DNA from: Jannaschia donghaensis | GTDB lineage: Bacteria; Pseudomonadota; Alphaproteobacteria; Rhodobacterales; Rhodobacteraceae | Assembly (NCBI RefSeq): GCF_001403795.1 | Contig: NZ_CXSU01000005.1 | Coordinates: 633,550 to 697,549, forward strand | Length of the DNA stretch: 64,000 nucleotides | Direction of reading: 5' to 3' | Shown here: positions 33,089 through 42,160 of the stretch, one piece after another | How the letters are laid out: every line of letters starts with the position of its first letter | How positions within the stretch are numbered: the stretch's first letter is position 1 | Made by a program: the position numbers and the translations under genes | The notes under the pieces: model-generated | Told to the model about the DNA's origin: nothing | Databases searched by the model: none | What the model saw: only the letters and a program-made list of their open reading frames with translations

Positions 33089-34081
33089 ATGGATGGATTG
33101 CCCCCGGACCTCGCCCCCTGGCTTTCGGACCGTCTTCCGGGACGGCCCCGGATCACCGGCGCGCGACGGTTTGCGACGGGCCAGTCGAATCCGACCTGGG
33201 CGCTTGCCACGGATACAGGCCCGTTTGTCTTGCGCGCAAAACCCGCCGGAACGCTGTTGCCCAAGGCGCATATGATAGATCGGGAATTCCGGGTCATGTC
33301 GGCGCTTGCGCAAACCGGCGTCGCCGTTCCGCGCATGATTCATCTGGAGGAAGGGGACAATCCGCTCGGCCGTGATTTCTATGTGATGGAGCATTTGGAA
33401 GGGCGCATTTTCTGGGATCCCGCTCTCCCCGACGTCGCGGACCGCGGGGCGATTTACGACGCGATGAACGACGTGCTCATCGCCTTGTCCCATGTCGATC
33501 CAATGGCCGTCGGGTTGGAGAGTTTCGGTCGACCGGAGGATTACTTCGATCGCCAGACAGCGATTTGGACCCGGCAATACGCTTCCAGCGTTGCGGTGGC
33601 CGATCCGGGCATGACCGACCTTGGCGACTGGCTGGCCCAGCAGGACGTGACCCCGGCGAAACCGGCGCTGGTCCACGGCGATTTCCGCATCGACAACATG
33701 ATCTTCCACCCCGAGGAGCCGCGGGTGATCGGCCTTCTGGATTGGGAGTTATCGACGTTGGGGCATCCCATGGCCGACATCGCGTATCAGTGCATGCAGT
33801 GGCATCTGGCCCACGGTGGCCCCCTGCGCGGGCTTGCCGGGGCGCGGGTGGATGACCTGCCGGCGGAGGCGGACTACGTCGCGCGTTGGTCACATGGCAG
33901 CGGGATCGCGGTCACCGACTGGACCGCCTGGATGGTCCTGTCGGCTTACCGCCTGGCCGCAATCCTGGCGGGTGTGGGTGCACGGGCGGCGGCGGGGAAT
34001 GCGTCGAACCCCGACCAGGGCCGGGCTTACGGCGCGCTGGTGCCCGAATTGATCGCGCTGGGTCAGCGTCTGCGGGGTTAA
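33089..34081 (+). CDS. APH-type phosphotransferase (ACAD10/11 kinase-domain-like)
   Basis: 330 residues from the ATG at 33089; an in-frame ATG at 33044 would add 15. The kinase-like fold is shown by [26 protein letters not shown], the catalytic loop [16 protein letters not shown] and the metal motif [20 protein letters not shown]. Proteins of this kind paired with acyl-CoA dehydrogenases phosphorylate 4-hydroxyacyl-CoA-type substrates in the mitochondrial counterpart, which fits the divergent dehydrogenase gene. Its end overlaps the convergent SnoaL-like gene by four bases. Confidence 0.9.
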   Translation: MDGLPPDLAPWLSDRLPGRPRITGARRFATGQSNPTWALATDTGPFVLRAKPAGTLLPKAHMIDREFRVMSALAQTGVAVPRMIHLEEGDNPLGRDFYVMEHLEGRIFWDPALPDVADRGAIYDAMNDVLIALSHVDPMAVGLESFGRPEDYFDRQTAIWTRQYASSVAVADPGMTDLGDWLAQQDVTPAKPALVHGDFRIDNMIFHPEEPRVIGLLDWELSTLGHPMADIAYQCMQWHLAHGGPLRGLAGARVDDLPAEADYVARWSHGSGIAVTDWTAWMVLSAYRLAAILAGVGARAAAGNASNPDQGRAYGALVPELIALGQRLRG

Positions 34082-35073
34082 AGCGTGGTCGCGGGCTGGC
34101 CGGTCATGTGGCGCATTCGGGCCATCACGTCGACGCCCATCTGACCCATCAACCCGATCGTGTCATTGGGAAGCCAGTTCTCGGCGATCTTGTCGGCGTC
34201 GTCGAACCGGTAGAAATCCATCACCCGCATCGTCAGCCGCTTGCCCGACGCGCCGATGCCCCAATAGTCGCCCCCGGTATGGGTAATCGCCACATCGCCG
34301 CCGGTGACGGCGAAGGGCCCGTCGGACAAGCGCACGAAATGGCCCGCGCCCTTGCGATCCGGAAAGGCGCGCAGAAAGGGGATCTGATGATGCGCCCGAA
34401 ACCCGTCCAGGCCGCGGCAAGCCCCGATCGCGCCGGCCGCGTAGTACATGAAATCGTCGGCCCAAGCGTCCATCGGCATGGAGTCGAGGTCGCGTCCGTC
34501 GAAGCGGTGCAGCGCGTCGTGCATGGCCAAAACGCGGTCCAGGCTTCCGGCGTCAGCCGATGGTTCCAACCGCAAACCGTGCCCGCCCTTGGGGCCGGGC
34601 CATATCCCCGCCCGTCCGGTGGTCGCTGCCATCGGCCAGCAGGCCGCCTGCATCATCAGCCCGGCAATATCCCAGAGCAGGTAGGATCGCGTGATGCGAC
34701 CATCCACGATCTCATGCGCTTCTCCATAGGTCAGGGACACCACGTCATGCGTGGGCGGGATGCCCGCAAACGGCGTGCGGAAGGTTCCGACATAGGCCCC
34801 GACGGTCGCCACCAGATACGCCGCGCGCGGCCCGGTCCAGCGGGCATCGTCGCGATTGTCACCGGCCAGCAGGATGTCGTCGCGCCGCTCCAGATCCGGC
34901 ATTGCGCGGCGAAGGTCGGCCATCAGCGCGGCGTACCCGGCCGCAGTCAGCCGACCGAATGGCGCGCTCGCTTCGGCCGTCGCGTCGGGGGTCAGATATC
35001 CGTCGTCGCCCCGGGCGAAAGCCTCCAGCGTGCGCAAGGCGCCCGTTCGGAAGGCGGTGGTGTCTGTGGGCAT
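34078..35073 (-). CDS. Two-domain SnoaL-like (NTF2-fold) protein
   Basis: 331 residues from the ATG at 35073, preceded by AAGGAG at a good distance; ATGs at 35088 and 35094 lack that. Two NTF2-type halves are apparent: one with [21 protein letters not shown] and another with [20 protein letters not shown] and [20 protein letters not shown], ending in [20 protein letters not shown]. Family members are called polyketide cyclases, ester cyclases or simply nuclear-transport-factor-like proteins; activity is unknown. It is divergent from a UgpC-type ATPase and a perfect palindrome lies between them. Confidence 0.82.
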   Translation of the reverse strand: MPTDTTAFRTGALRTLEAFARGDDGYLTPDATAEASAPFGRLTAAGYAALMADLRRAMPDLERRDDILLAGDNRDDARWTGPRAAYLVATVGAYVGTFRTPFAGIPPTHDVVSLTYGEAHEIVDGRITRSYLLWDIAGLMMQAACWPMAATTGRAGIWPGPKGGHGLRLEPSADAGSLDRVLAMHDALHRFDGRDLDSMPMDAWADDFMYYAAGAIGACRGLDGFRAHHQIPFLRAFPDRKGAGHFVRLSDGPFAVTGGDVAITHTGGDYWGIGASGKRLTMRVMDFYRFDDADKIAENWLPNDTIGLMGQMGVDVMARMRHMTGQPATTL

Positions 35074-35082
35074 GATCGCTCC

Positions 35083-35098
35083 TTGCATACGCATGCAA
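35083..35098. promoter_or_regulatory. Perfect inverted repeat TTGCAT-N4-ATGCAA
   Basis: TTGCATACGCATGCAA is a 6+6 inverted repeat with a 4-base spacer, immediately upstream of the SnoaL-like gene's ribosome-binding site and 64 bases before the ATPase gene. The layout fits a repressor operator controlling the divergent pair. No cognate regulator gene is adjacent. Confidence 0.45.
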
Positions 35099-35161
35099 AG
35101 TGCTTGCCGCAGGGCTTGGCTGCTGTCTAGGGTGGTCGCACCACAGGATCGGGGATGGCAG

Positions 35162-36220
35162 ATGGCCGGTATTCAGCTGAAGGGCGTCACCAAGCGCTGG
35201 GGCGACTTTGTCGGAGTGCAGGAGTTCGATCTGGATATCGAGGATCGCGAATTCCTCGTCCTGTTGGGTCCGTCGGGCTGCGGCAAGACGACGACGATGC
35301 GGATGATTGCCGGGCTGGAAGACCCCACAAGCGGTGACATCGTGATCGATGGAAACCGTGTCAACGATCTGGATCCCAAGGACCGCGACGTGGCGATGGT
35401 GTTCCAGTCCTACGGTCTTTACCCGAACATGGACGTCTACGAGAACATCCGCTTCCCGCTGAAGGTCCGGAAAATCCCCGAGGCCGAACACGACGAGCGG
35501 GTGCGCCGGGCGTCGGCCATGGTGGAGCTGGACGATTTTCTGCATCGCAAGCCTGCCGCCCTGTCGGGGGGGCAACGGCAACGCGTGGCCCTGGCGCGGG
35601 CGATCGTGCGGACGCCCAAGGTTTTCCTAATGGACGAACCGCTGTCGAACCTGGACGCCAAGCTGCGTGTCAGCACGCGGGCGCAGATCAAGAATCTGTC
35701 CCACGAGTTGCAGGTCACGACGATCTACGTGACCCACGACCAGATCGAGGCGATGACCCTGGCCGACCGTGTCGTCGTGATGAAGGCGGGCATCGTCCAG
35801 CAGGTCGGCACGCCCACCGACATCTATGACAATCCGGCCAATACTTTCGTCGCGGGGTTCATCGGATCGCCGGCAATGAACCTGATGGAAGGGGAGATCG
35901 TCGACGGCACATTCCATGCCACGGGCGTCGAAATTCCGGGCTTTGCGGACATGAAGGGTCCGGTCGTCTGCGGGTTCCGGGCCGAAGACGCCGCCGTGGC
36001 CCTGGACGGCACGGGGCAGATCGCGGCCCCGGTCTATTCCATGGAATTGCTGGGCGATTCGACCATGGTCACGGTGCGCGCAGGCGGCACGCTGGTCGCC
36101 GTAAAGGCGGCGAAGGATTTCCGCACCACGATCAAGGCCCCCTTTGCGGCCAGCGTCCCGCGCGAGATCTGCCATCTGTTCGATGCAAAGACCGGGGCGC
36201 GTATCTCCGCCCGCGTCTGA
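35162..36220 (+). CDS. ABC transporter ATP-binding protein, UgpC/MalK type
   Basis: 352 residues. Walker A GPSGCGKTTT (36-45), LSGGQRQR, Walker B VFLMDEPLSNLDAKL and H-loop YVTHDQIEAM are intact. A C-terminal MalK-type regulatory domain (about 240-352) begins after FVAGFIGSPAMNLMEGEIVD. The type energises sugar or glycerol-phosphate importers. No permease or solute-binding gene is adjacent, so it may serve several importers elsewhere in the genome. Divergent from the SnoaL-like gene. Confidence 0.92.
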   Translation: MAGIQLKGVTKRWGDFVGVQEFDLDIEDREFLVLLGPSGCGKTTTMRMIAGLEDPTSGDIVIDGNRVNDLDPKDRDVAMVFQSYGLYPNMDVYENIRFPLKVRKIPEAEHDERVRRASAMVELDDFLHRKPAALSGGQRQRVALARAIVRTPKVFLMDEPLSNLDAKLRVSTRAQIKNLSHELQVTTIYVTHDQIEAMTLADRVVVMKAGIVQQVGTPTDIYDNPANTFVAGFIGSPAMNLMEGEIVDGTFHATGVEIPGFADMKGPVVCGFRAEDAAVALDGTGQIAAPVYSMELLGDSTMVTVRAGGTLVAVKAAKDFRTTIKAPFAASVPREICHLFDAKTGARISARV

Positions 36221-36281
36221 CGCAAATGCGGGCCGCAGAAACGGGGCGGTGCCGTCAGCGTGCGCCTGGCGGGCGGGTGCA

Positions 36282-36665
36282 TCAGGCCCGGTCGAGGGCC
36301 ACGGTGCTGGGCGCGTAGGTGCCGAAGCTCCATTCGTGACCCTCGGGGTCTTGCGCGCGCCAACGCCACGTTCCCCATTCGGTCGGTTCGGGCGGATAGA
36401 CCTCCGTCGCGCCAACCGCCATGGCACGTTCGTGGTGGGCGGCCACATCCTCCACCACGAGATACAGGCCGGGCGAGCCCTTGGGCAGGTCGGCCGTTCC
36501 CATCATGACAATGCCGTTGCCGTGGCGCAGTTCGGCGTGCTGCAAGGTGTCGCCGTCGTCTTGGCGCTGCACCACCTCAAATCCGAAGGCTTGGGTCAGA
36601 AAGTCGATGGCGGCGGCGCCGTCGCGGTAGCTGAGATAGGGAACGATGTCGGGTGTGTCAGACAT
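36282..36665 (-). CDS. VOC-family (glyoxalase-like) protein
   Basis: 127 residues in the PhnB/glyoxalase-like pattern: VPYLSYRDGAAAIDFLTQAFGFE, LYLVVEDVAAHHERAMAVGATE and WRWRAQDPEGHEWSFGTY. Metal ligands cannot be assigned by eye beyond the histidines and glutamates of the paired beta-alpha units. A Rho-independent terminator of the upstream fasciclin gene abuts the start codon. Function unknown; cytoplasmic. Confidence 0.85.
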   Translation of the reverse strand: MSDTPDIVPYLSYRDGAAAIDFLTQAFGFEVVQRQDDGDTLQHAELRHGNGIVMMGTADLPKGSPGLYLVVEDVAAHHERAMAVGATEVYPPEPTEWGTWRWRAQDPEGHEWSFGTYAPSTVALDRA

Positions 36666-36666
36666 G

Positions 36667-36700
36667 AAAAAGCTCCGGTCGCGTTGCGATGCCGGAGCTT
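36667..36700 (-). terminator. Rho-independent terminator after the fasciclin gene
   Basis: A 9-bp stem AAGCTCCGG/CCGGAGCTT (36670-36678 with 36692-36700), 13-base loop, is followed on the minus strand by five T residues ending two bases before the VOC gene's ATG. It terminates the fasciclin transcript while leaving little room for a VOC promoter, so VOC expression may depend on read-through. Confidence 0.75.
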
Positions 36701-36752
36701 AACACGATCGAAAGGTGGGCGGGGACCGTTTCGGCCCCCGCCCGTCGACGGA

Positions 36753-37235
36753 TCAGCTCGCGGGGATGAGCACGCCGTCGATGACGTGGATGACGCCGTT
36801 CGTGGTTTCGATGTCCGGGGTCACGACGTTCACACCGTTGACGGTCACGCCGCCCTCGGTTCCGATCACGAGCGTGCCTTCGTTCACGGCTTGTGCTTCC
36901 ATGCCGTCGGACAGATCGCCCGACATGACCGCGCCCGGTACGACGTGGTAGGTCAGGATGTCGACCAGCTGCTCCTGATTTTCGGGCAGCAGCAGGTTTT
37001 CGACCGTACCTTCGGGCAGGGCGGCAAACGCGTCGTCGGTCGGTGCGAAGAGGGTGAGGGGACCTTCGCCCTTCAGCGTCTCGACCAGGCCCGCGGCTTC
37101 GGCGGCGGCCAGCAGTGTGGTGAAGCTGCCGGCTTCGGCGGCGGTGTCGACGATGTCCTTGGTGTGGGCGTCGGCGAAGGCGGCGGATGCAAGGGCCGTC
37201 GTGGCGGCCAAGGCGATGAATGTTCTGCGGATCAT
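36753..37235 (-). CDS. Secreted fasciclin-domain protein
   Basis: 160 residues with a signal peptide (IRRTFIALAATTALASAAFA). One FAS1 domain follows: DIVDTAAEAGSFTTLLAAAE, GPLTLFAPTDDAFAALPEGT (H1 motif), ILTYHVVPGAVM and the C-terminal NGVIHVIDGVLIP (H2-like). Such proteins act in adhesion or oxidative-stress-linked envelope functions; the role here is not known. Expressed alone, with a terminator downstream. Confidence 0.93.
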   Translation of the reverse strand: MIRRTFIALAATTALASAAFADAHTKDIVDTAAEAGSFTTLLAAAEAAGLVETLKGEGPLTLFAPTDDAFAALPEGTVENLLLPENQEQLVDILTYHVVPGAVMSGDLSDGMEAQAVNEGTLVIGTEGGVTVNGVNVVTPDIETTNGVIHVIDGVLIPAS

Positions 37236-37459
37236 GATATTCTCCCAGTATTATTTTGCTTTGGGTCGGATCAACCCGACACCACGTCAGATAGGGAGTG
37301 AATGCCCCCAGAGAAGTCGCGGATTTCCGCATCTGCGACAGAATGTCCCTTTGAAGCTGACACGATCCGCGCCAAGCCAAACGGATTTCTGTTTTCAAAT
37401 GACATCAATATGATGCGCGGGTTTTTGCCGGTGCCCTGACCGGTCGGGCTATCTTCGGA

Positions 37460-37675
37460 TCAACCCAGCAAAACGCCCAGCACGACCGACATCAATCCCA
37501 GAGCCGATATCGCCAACGCGCCGAGGTTGAGCGCCACGAGCTTGCGCAGCCGTGCTTCCATCGCGGCCCCCTCCAGACCCGAAGCGCGGGCACGGGCGGC
37601 CACGACGATGCAAATGACGAGGCCGGTCAGGCCCAGGATCGTCAGCGCGGCCCCCCCCCAGATCAAAGCTGTCAT
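37460..37675 (-). CDS. Small two-helix membrane protein
   Basis: 71 residues from the ATG at 37675, preceded by GGAGGA. Two hydrophobic helices (about residues 2-25 and 47-70) flank a central charged amphipathic segment (ARARASGLEGAAMEARLRKL). No family recognised. Divergent from gapR with an 80-base gap. Confidence 0.7.
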   Translation of the reverse strand: MTALIWGGAALTILGLTGLVICIVVAARARASGLEGAAMEARLRKLVALNLGALAISALGLMSVVLGVLLG

Positions 37676-37755
37676 GTCCCGTTCCTCCCGATTGCATCGT
37701 CCCGTCCCCGGCGGTAGCGAAGGTCCGGCAAGCCGACAAGAGGAGCAGGGCAAAA

Positions 37756-38031
37756 ATGGCGGATCTCAAAGTGGTCGACGACGGACCCGCGGACACCTAC
37801 CGCGTCACGGCAGACGAGTTGCGGCAGTTCATCGAACGGGTGGAACGGCTGGAGCAGGAAAAGAAGGACATCGCCGAACAGGTGAAGGAAGTCATGGCCG
37901 AGGCGAAGGGCCGTGGCTACGACACGAAGGTCATGCGCAAGATCATCGCGCTGCGCCGGCGCGAGGCCGACGACATCGCCGAGGAAGAGGCGATCCTGGA
38001 TATGTACAAAGAAGCGCTCGGCATGAGCTGA
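37756..38031 (+). CDS. gapR: GapR-family nucleoid-associated protein (DUF2312)
   Basis: 91 residues of coiled-coil character with the family signature: RVTADELRQFIERVERLEQE, then AEAKGRGYDTKVMRKIIALR and ADDIAEEEAILDMYKEALG. In Caulobacter GapR binds overtwisted AT-rich DNA ahead of replication and transcription forks. Preceded by a weak AGGAGCA ribosome-binding site. Downstream the strand switches to the sulfotransferase-like gene. Confidence 0.95.
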   Translation: MADLKVVDDGPADTYRVTADELRQFIERVERLEQEKKDIAEQVKEVMAEAKGRGYDTKVMRKIIALRRREADDIAEEEAILDMYKEALGMS

Positions 38032-38061
38032 CGCGCGATCGCCCCCTGATCCCACGCGGGG

Positions 38062-38928
38062 TCAGGGGGCAATGAAGGTAACGCCGTCCATCGCCCTCAG
38101 GCGCGCCACGTCCTGTTCGTAGAGATCCGACAGTCCGACGATCATGTCCTCGGACCAGCCGGGCAGGGTGATGTCCGGGGCGATGGCGGCGTCGTCGGCG
38201 TATTTGTTCAGGAACGCCGTGACCACTTTACGCCACATCGTCAGGTTCGGAACCGGGTTGTCGCGCAGATAGCCCTCGAACCGGCGAAACCCCTCGGGCG
38301 TCATGATCTGACGCAGGATCGCATCTTCCCCGGTCATCTCGGCGTCGACGGCCGCGATCCGGCGCAGCAGGTCGGGCCAGATCAGCGGCAGATCCTCGTT
38401 GCACCAAACCGTCAGCGGCACGTCCGGACAAGCCTCCCGGATCTGCGCGACAGGCTCCGACCAATTGATCTGCGCCAAATCGTGACCGGCGATGAAGGCT
38501 GGAAATTCGGTCGCCGACGACGCCTCGAACAGGGCGGGTACGAAGGTCGCAGGGTTGCGGACGGCCAGAAAGAATTCGACCTGATGACCGGGGAAGATGT
38601 CACGCAGCATCTGTGTCCGCCTGGCGGCTTCGGTGTACATCGCCCGCCCCGACAGGACCTTGGCATAGATGCCGAGAAAGCCTTCGTAGCTCAGCACGAT
38701 GCGGTCCGCCGACGTCTCCTCCAGAAGCTCCTGCATGAGGGGATTGCCCATGCCGGGCACCAGGTTGCCGCCGTTGCCCTGCAACGCCTTGCGAATGGCG
38801 GGCCGCGCCTTGCCGCCGGGGGGGACGACGACGGACTGCCGGGTCAGCAGGGGGGCATTCTCGATCAGCGTCCTGAGGATCAGATCCTCGTCAGTGCAAT
38901 GCGCACCAAGGTGAATAGCAATCTGCAC
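38062..38928 (-). CDS. Sulfotransferase-like protein with degenerate P-loop
   Basis: 288 residues starting at a GTG (38928) after a GGGGCGGGG purine run. The N-terminus IAIHLGAHCTDEDLILRTL has the form of the 5'-phosphosulfate loop of sulfotransferases (HxGxxKTGTT) but the Lys-Thr-Gly-Thr is replaced. Later motifs such as EFFLAVRNPATFVPALFE resemble the 3'-phosphate loop (VRNPxxxxxS). It could be an inactive homologue or use another donor. Convergent with gapR, divergent from the permease at 39012. Confidence 0.6.
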   Translation of the reverse strand: MQIAIHLGAHCTDEDLILRTLIENAPLLTRQSVVVPPGGKARPAIRKALQGNGGNLVPGMGNPLMQELLEETSADRIVLSYEGFLGIYAKVLSGRAMYTEAARRTQMLRDIFPGHQVEFFLAVRNPATFVPALFEASSATEFPAFIAGHDLAQINWSEPVAQIREACPDVPLTVWCNEDLPLIWPDLLRRIAAVDAEMTGEDAILRQIMTPEGFRRFEGYLRDNPVPNLTMWRKVVTAFLNKYADDAAIAPDITLPGWSEDMIVGLSDLYEQDVARLRAMDGVTFIAP

Positions 38929-39011
38929 CGGCCCCGCCCCTCGGTTCTTTTGCCGCAACCTATCCGTGGCCCGCTGGACAGGCAAACGCCAATGCCGTAG
39001 CGCCTTGGCCC

Positions 39012-40664
39012 ATGTCCGACGGAAAGGCTCAGATACACGCCGCAGCCCCGCTCGACCTGTGGTCGGCCGGCGCGTTGGTGATCGCGGGTCTGGTTCTGGT
39101 GCCGATCGTGGCCGTCGTCTGGATGGCGGCCTTCCCGACCGAGAACATCTGGCCCCACATGCTGTCGACGGTGCTGCCGCGGTATCTGGCGAACACGCTG
39201 ATCCTGATGACGGGGGTGGGCGTGCTGGCCGCGTCCATCGGGGCGGGGGCGGCGTGGCTGGTGGCGATGCACGACTTTCCGGGCCGCCGGATCCTGTCAT
39301 GGATGCTGCTGATGCCGCTGGCGATCCCGGCCTATGTGGGGGCCTATGCGCTCGTCGATTTTCTGGATTACGCCGGACCGGTCCAGACCGGGCTGCGCGC
39401 GATCTTCGGCTGGTCGACGGCCGCCGACTACGCCTTTCCCGACATTCGCTCCATGCCATTCGCGATTTTGGTGATCGGCCTGTCGCTTTATCCTTACGTC
39501 TATCTTCTGGCCCGCGCCGCCTTCGCCGAGCAATCGGGCGCGGGCTACGAAGTCGCGCGCGCCCTGGGGGCTGGCCCGTGGCGGCGTTTTGTGTCCGTCG
39601 GCCTGCCGCTGGCCCGTCCGGCCATCGCGGCGGGCGTGGCCGTGGTGATGATGGAAAGCGTCAACGATTTCGGCGTCGTCGATTTCTTCGGCGTGCAGAC
39701 CCTGACGACCGGCATCTTCTCGGTCTGGCTTTCGGGCGGCAACGCAGGTGGTGCGGCGCAGATCGCCTGCGTGATCCTGCTTCTCATCGCGCTGCTGGTC
39801 CTGTTGGAGCGGCGGTCCCGCGCGCGCCGCCGCTTTTGGCAGGCCGCCCGTTCCCAACGCCCGGTGGCGCGGACTGCGGCGACGGGCGCGACGGGATGGG
39901 CGATGACATCGGCCTGTGCCCTTCCGGTCCTGCTGGGCTTCGGCTTTCCGGTGGCGGTCATGGGCTGGCACGCGATCTTCGCCTCCGACGGCTGGCTCGC
40001 GCCGGGATTAACGCGGGCGGTCCTGAACACCGTGACCGTGGCAGGCGTCGCGGCCGTGGCGACCGTCGGCCTTGCCCTGTTCATGACCTATGGCGTGCGT
40101 ATGACCGGGCGGGCCTTGCCGCGTCTGCTGCTGCCCGTGACGACGATCGGATATGCGGCCCCAGGCGCGGTGCTGGGTCTGGGCGTGTTGATCCCGCTGG
40201 CGGCCCTCGACAACCGGGTCGCAGATGCCGTTCTGGCGATGACTGGATGGGACCCTGGCCTGATCCTGACCGGGTCGATGGCGGCGCTTGTCTTTGCCTA
40301 TATCGTGCGCTTCTTCGCGATCGGACAGGGGGCGGCAGATGCGGCGCTGACGCGGATTCCGCCGTCTTTGCCCTTGGCGGCCCGGTCGCTGGGGCAGGGG
40401 CCGCGGGGCGTTCTGGCCCGCGTTCACCTTCCGCTGATGCGCGGGTCCGTGGCGATGGCCCTGCTTTTGGTATTTGTCGATGCGGTCAAGGAGTTGCCGG
40501 CCACGCTGCTTTTGCGACCCTTCGGCTTCGACACCCTTGCCACACGCGTCCATGACCAGGCGTCGCTCGAACGTCTGTCGCAGGCCGCCCCGGCGGCCCT
40601 CGTCATAACAGCCGTCGGTCTGGCTGCCGTCCTCTTGCTCGCCCGTGCAGACGCGGCTAAGTGA
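39012..40664 (+). CDS. Iron-type ABC permease, fused double domain (FbpB/SfuB-like)
   Basis: 550 residues with about 12 membrane helices in two homologous halves, each carrying an EAA-type loop (AGYEVARALGAGPWRRFVSVGLPL and AARSLGQGPRGVLARVHLPLMRG). This is the organisation of ferric-iron permeases. An ATPase and a binding protein are not adjacent, so the partners must be coded elsewhere. Substrate likely ferric iron or a similar cation by family only. The gene ends eight bases before tRNA-Thr on the same strand. Confidence 0.9.
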   Translation: MSDGKAQIHAAAPLDLWSAGALVIAGLVLVPIVAVVWMAAFPTENIWPHMLSTVLPRYLANTLILMTGVGVLAASIGAGAAWLVAMHDFPGRRILSWMLLMPLAIPAYVGAYALVDFLDYAGPVQTGLRAIFGWSTAADYAFPDIRSMPFAILVIGLSLYPYVYLLARAAFAEQSGAGYEVARALGAGPWRRFVSVGLPLARPAIAAGVAVVMMESVNDFGVVDFFGVQTLTTGIFSVWLSGGNAGGAAQIACVILLLIALLVLLERRSRARRRFWQAARSQRPVARTAATGATGWAMTSACALPVLLGFGFPVAVMGWHAIFASDGWLAPGLTRAVLNTVTVAGVAAVATVGLALFMTYGVRMTGRALPRLLLPVTTIGYAAPGAVLGLGVLIPLAALDNRVADAVLAMTGWDPGLILTGSMAALVFAYIVRFFAIGQGAADAALTRIPPSLPLAARSLGQGPRGVLARVHLPLMRGSVAMALLLVFVDAVKELPATLLLRPFGFDTLATRVHDQASLERLSQAAPAALVITAVGLAAVLLLARADAAK

Positions 40665-40672
40665 CGGTCAGT

Positions 40673-40748
40673 GCCCCTATAGCTCAGCCGGTAGAGCAAC
40701 TGATTTGTAATCAGTAGGTCCGCGGTTCGAGTCCGTGTGGGGGCACCA
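40673..40748 (+). tRNA. tRNA-Thr (anticodon TGT)
   Basis: A 76-base cloverleaf: acceptor GCCCCTA pairs with TGGGGGC (one G-U), D-arm with AGCTCAGCCGGTAGAGCA, anticodon stem ACTGA/TCAGT around loop TTTGTAA with anticodon TGT, T-arm GGTTCGAGTCC, and an encoded CCA. TGT reads ACA (threonine). No attachment-site repeat or integrase was seen beside it. Confidence 0.97.
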
Positions 40749-40880
40749 TTCAGTTCTGCGATCTGCCCGAGAATGGGGCGCTGCGGGCAGTTTCGCCCAA
40801 ATTTCAGACGGCATCCCTGAATTCGGTCCTGCCATAGTGCGCGACGATTGCATCGTGTGATCCGGCCTCGCTCAATCGTA

Positions 40881-40990
40881 AGGCAGGATGTCTAGGGTTC
40901 CGCCTCCGCCGAGGGTCAGGTCCGAGAGATATCGCCGTGCGGCGAAAGACCGGGCGGTACACGGCGGGGCAAAATCCCGGGAGGCTACTG
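40881..40990 (+). promoter_or_regulatory. Guanidine-I (ykkC) riboswitch
   Basis: The three conserved blocks of the ykkC class are present in order: TCTAGGGTTCCG (40891-40902), GGTCCGAGAG (40919-40928) and ACACGGCGGGGCAAAATCCC followed by GGGAG (40960-40984). A variable hairpin (ATCGCCGTGCGGCGA) lies between the second and third. It precedes the transporter-hydrolase operon by 75 bases. No intrinsic terminator was recognised after it, so the switch may act on translation or through a less obvious terminator. Guanidine binding should turn the operon on. Confidence 0.92.
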
Positions 40991-41064
40991 CGCTGGTTTG
41001 ACCCGCGCTCCGCCATGACTTCGATGCGGTCAATCCATCCAAGACTTATTGATGGGGACCGAAC

Positions 41065-42117
41065 ATGAAGAACCTTGCGACACTGACGGCCATCGCCCTG
41101 TGCACGGCGACCATGGGCCATGCGGATGGGCACACCAAGACCGACTTCAAGGTGGCCTGGTCCATCTACGTCGGCTGGATGCCCTGGGGCTATCTGGAAG
41201 ACAGCGGCATCATGGACAAATGGGCCGAGAAATACGGGATCGATGTCGAGATTGTGCAAATCAACGACTACGTCGAATCGATCAACCAATATACTGCCGG
41301 GCAATTCGACGGCGTGTCGGCCACTAATATGGACACGCTGTCGATCCCATCGGGCGGTGGCGTGGATACCACGGCCCTGATCGTCGGCGATTACTCCGAC
41401 GGTAACGACGCAGTCATCCTGAAGGGCGAGGGCGACCTGGAAAGTCTGGCCGGCATGCCCGTCAATCTGGTGGAGCTTTCGGTGTCCCATTACCTGCTGG
41501 CGCGCGGGCTCGACAGTGTCGGCCTGTCGGAGGCGGATCTGGACGGCGTCATCAATACGTCCGACGCCGACATGATCGCGGCCTTTGCGACCGATGACGT
41601 GCAGGCGGTCGTGACGTGGAACCCCCTCGTCTCCGCCATTCTGGAGGAGCCGGGTGCGACCAAGGTCTTCGACAGTTCCGACATCCCCGGGGAAATCATC
41701 GACCTGATGGTCGTGAACACCGAAACGCTGGCTGCGAACCCCGATTTCGGCAAGGCGCTGGTCGGGGCATGGTACGAAGTCATGGGCCTGATGGCCGCGG
41801 GGGACGAAGACGTGCTGACGGCCATGGCCGAAGCGTCCGGCACCGATCTGGCGGGATACCAGGCGCAACTCGGGTCGACGCAGATGTTCTTTGCGCCCGA
41901 AGACGCGGTCGCCTTCACGTCCGACCCGGCGTTGCCGGAAACGATGGTCAGCGTGGCGGACTTCCTGTTCGACAAAGGCATCTTGGGGGAGGGCGCGCCG
42001 TCGGCCGATTTCGTCGGCGTCGAATACCCCGACGGGTCGATCACCGGCAGCGCGGACAACGTCATGTTCCGCTACGACGCGACCTACATGCAAATGGCCG
42101 CCGACGGCGCGCTTTGA
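41065..42117 (+). CDS. Periplasmic binding protein of putative guanidine ABC importer
   Basis: 350 residues with a signal peptide (MKNLATLTAIALCTATMGHA). The mature protein belongs to the NMT1/TauA-type fold and resembles the family often labelled urea-carboxylase-region or putative urea ABC binding protein (KVAWSIYVGWMPWGYLEDSG, INDYVESINQYTAGQFDGVS, VVTWNPLVSAIL). Given the guanidine-I riboswitch upstream and the ureohydrolase downstream, guanidine is the more likely ligand than urea. Three genes, binding protein, permease and ATPase, follow in order. Aromatic residues (W33, Y35, W38) in the N-terminal lobe could form the cation-binding cage. Confidence 0.88.
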   Translation: MKNLATLTAIALCTATMGHADGHTKTDFKVAWSIYVGWMPWGYLEDSGIMDKWAEKYGIDVEIVQINDYVESINQYTAGQFDGVSATNMDTLSIPSGGGVDTTALIVGDYSDGNDAVILKGEGDLESLAGMPVNLVELSVSHYLLARGLDSVGLSEADLDGVINTSDADMIAAFATDDVQAVVTWNPLVSAILEEPGATKVFDSSDIPGEIIDLMVVNTETLAANPDFGKALVGAWYEVMGLMAAGDEDVLTAMAEASGTDLAGYQAQLGSTQMFFAPEDAVAFTSDPALPETMVSVADFLFDKGILGEGAPSADFVGVEYPDGSITGSADNVMFRYDATYMQMAADGAL

Positions 42118-42160
42118 TCCAAGGATCGCCCGCCGCGAGATCTGCGGCGGGCACACTGAC

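Noticed and set aside
37236..37459. RpoE-type promoter TGATCC-N-TAA for the fasciclin gene
   Set aside because: A TGATCC box is present near the gene but the -10 element is not convincing at the required spacing.
40673..41064. tRNA-Thr as an integration site of a genomic island carrying the guanidine operon
   Set aside because: No partial tRNA repeat, integrase or transposase was seen up to the next 25 kb, and the GC content of the operon matches the surroundings.
41000..41064. Intrinsic terminator as expression platform of the guanidine riboswitch
   Set aside because: Some weak dyads occur in the region but no GC-rich stem with a T-run could be found; the control mode is left open.
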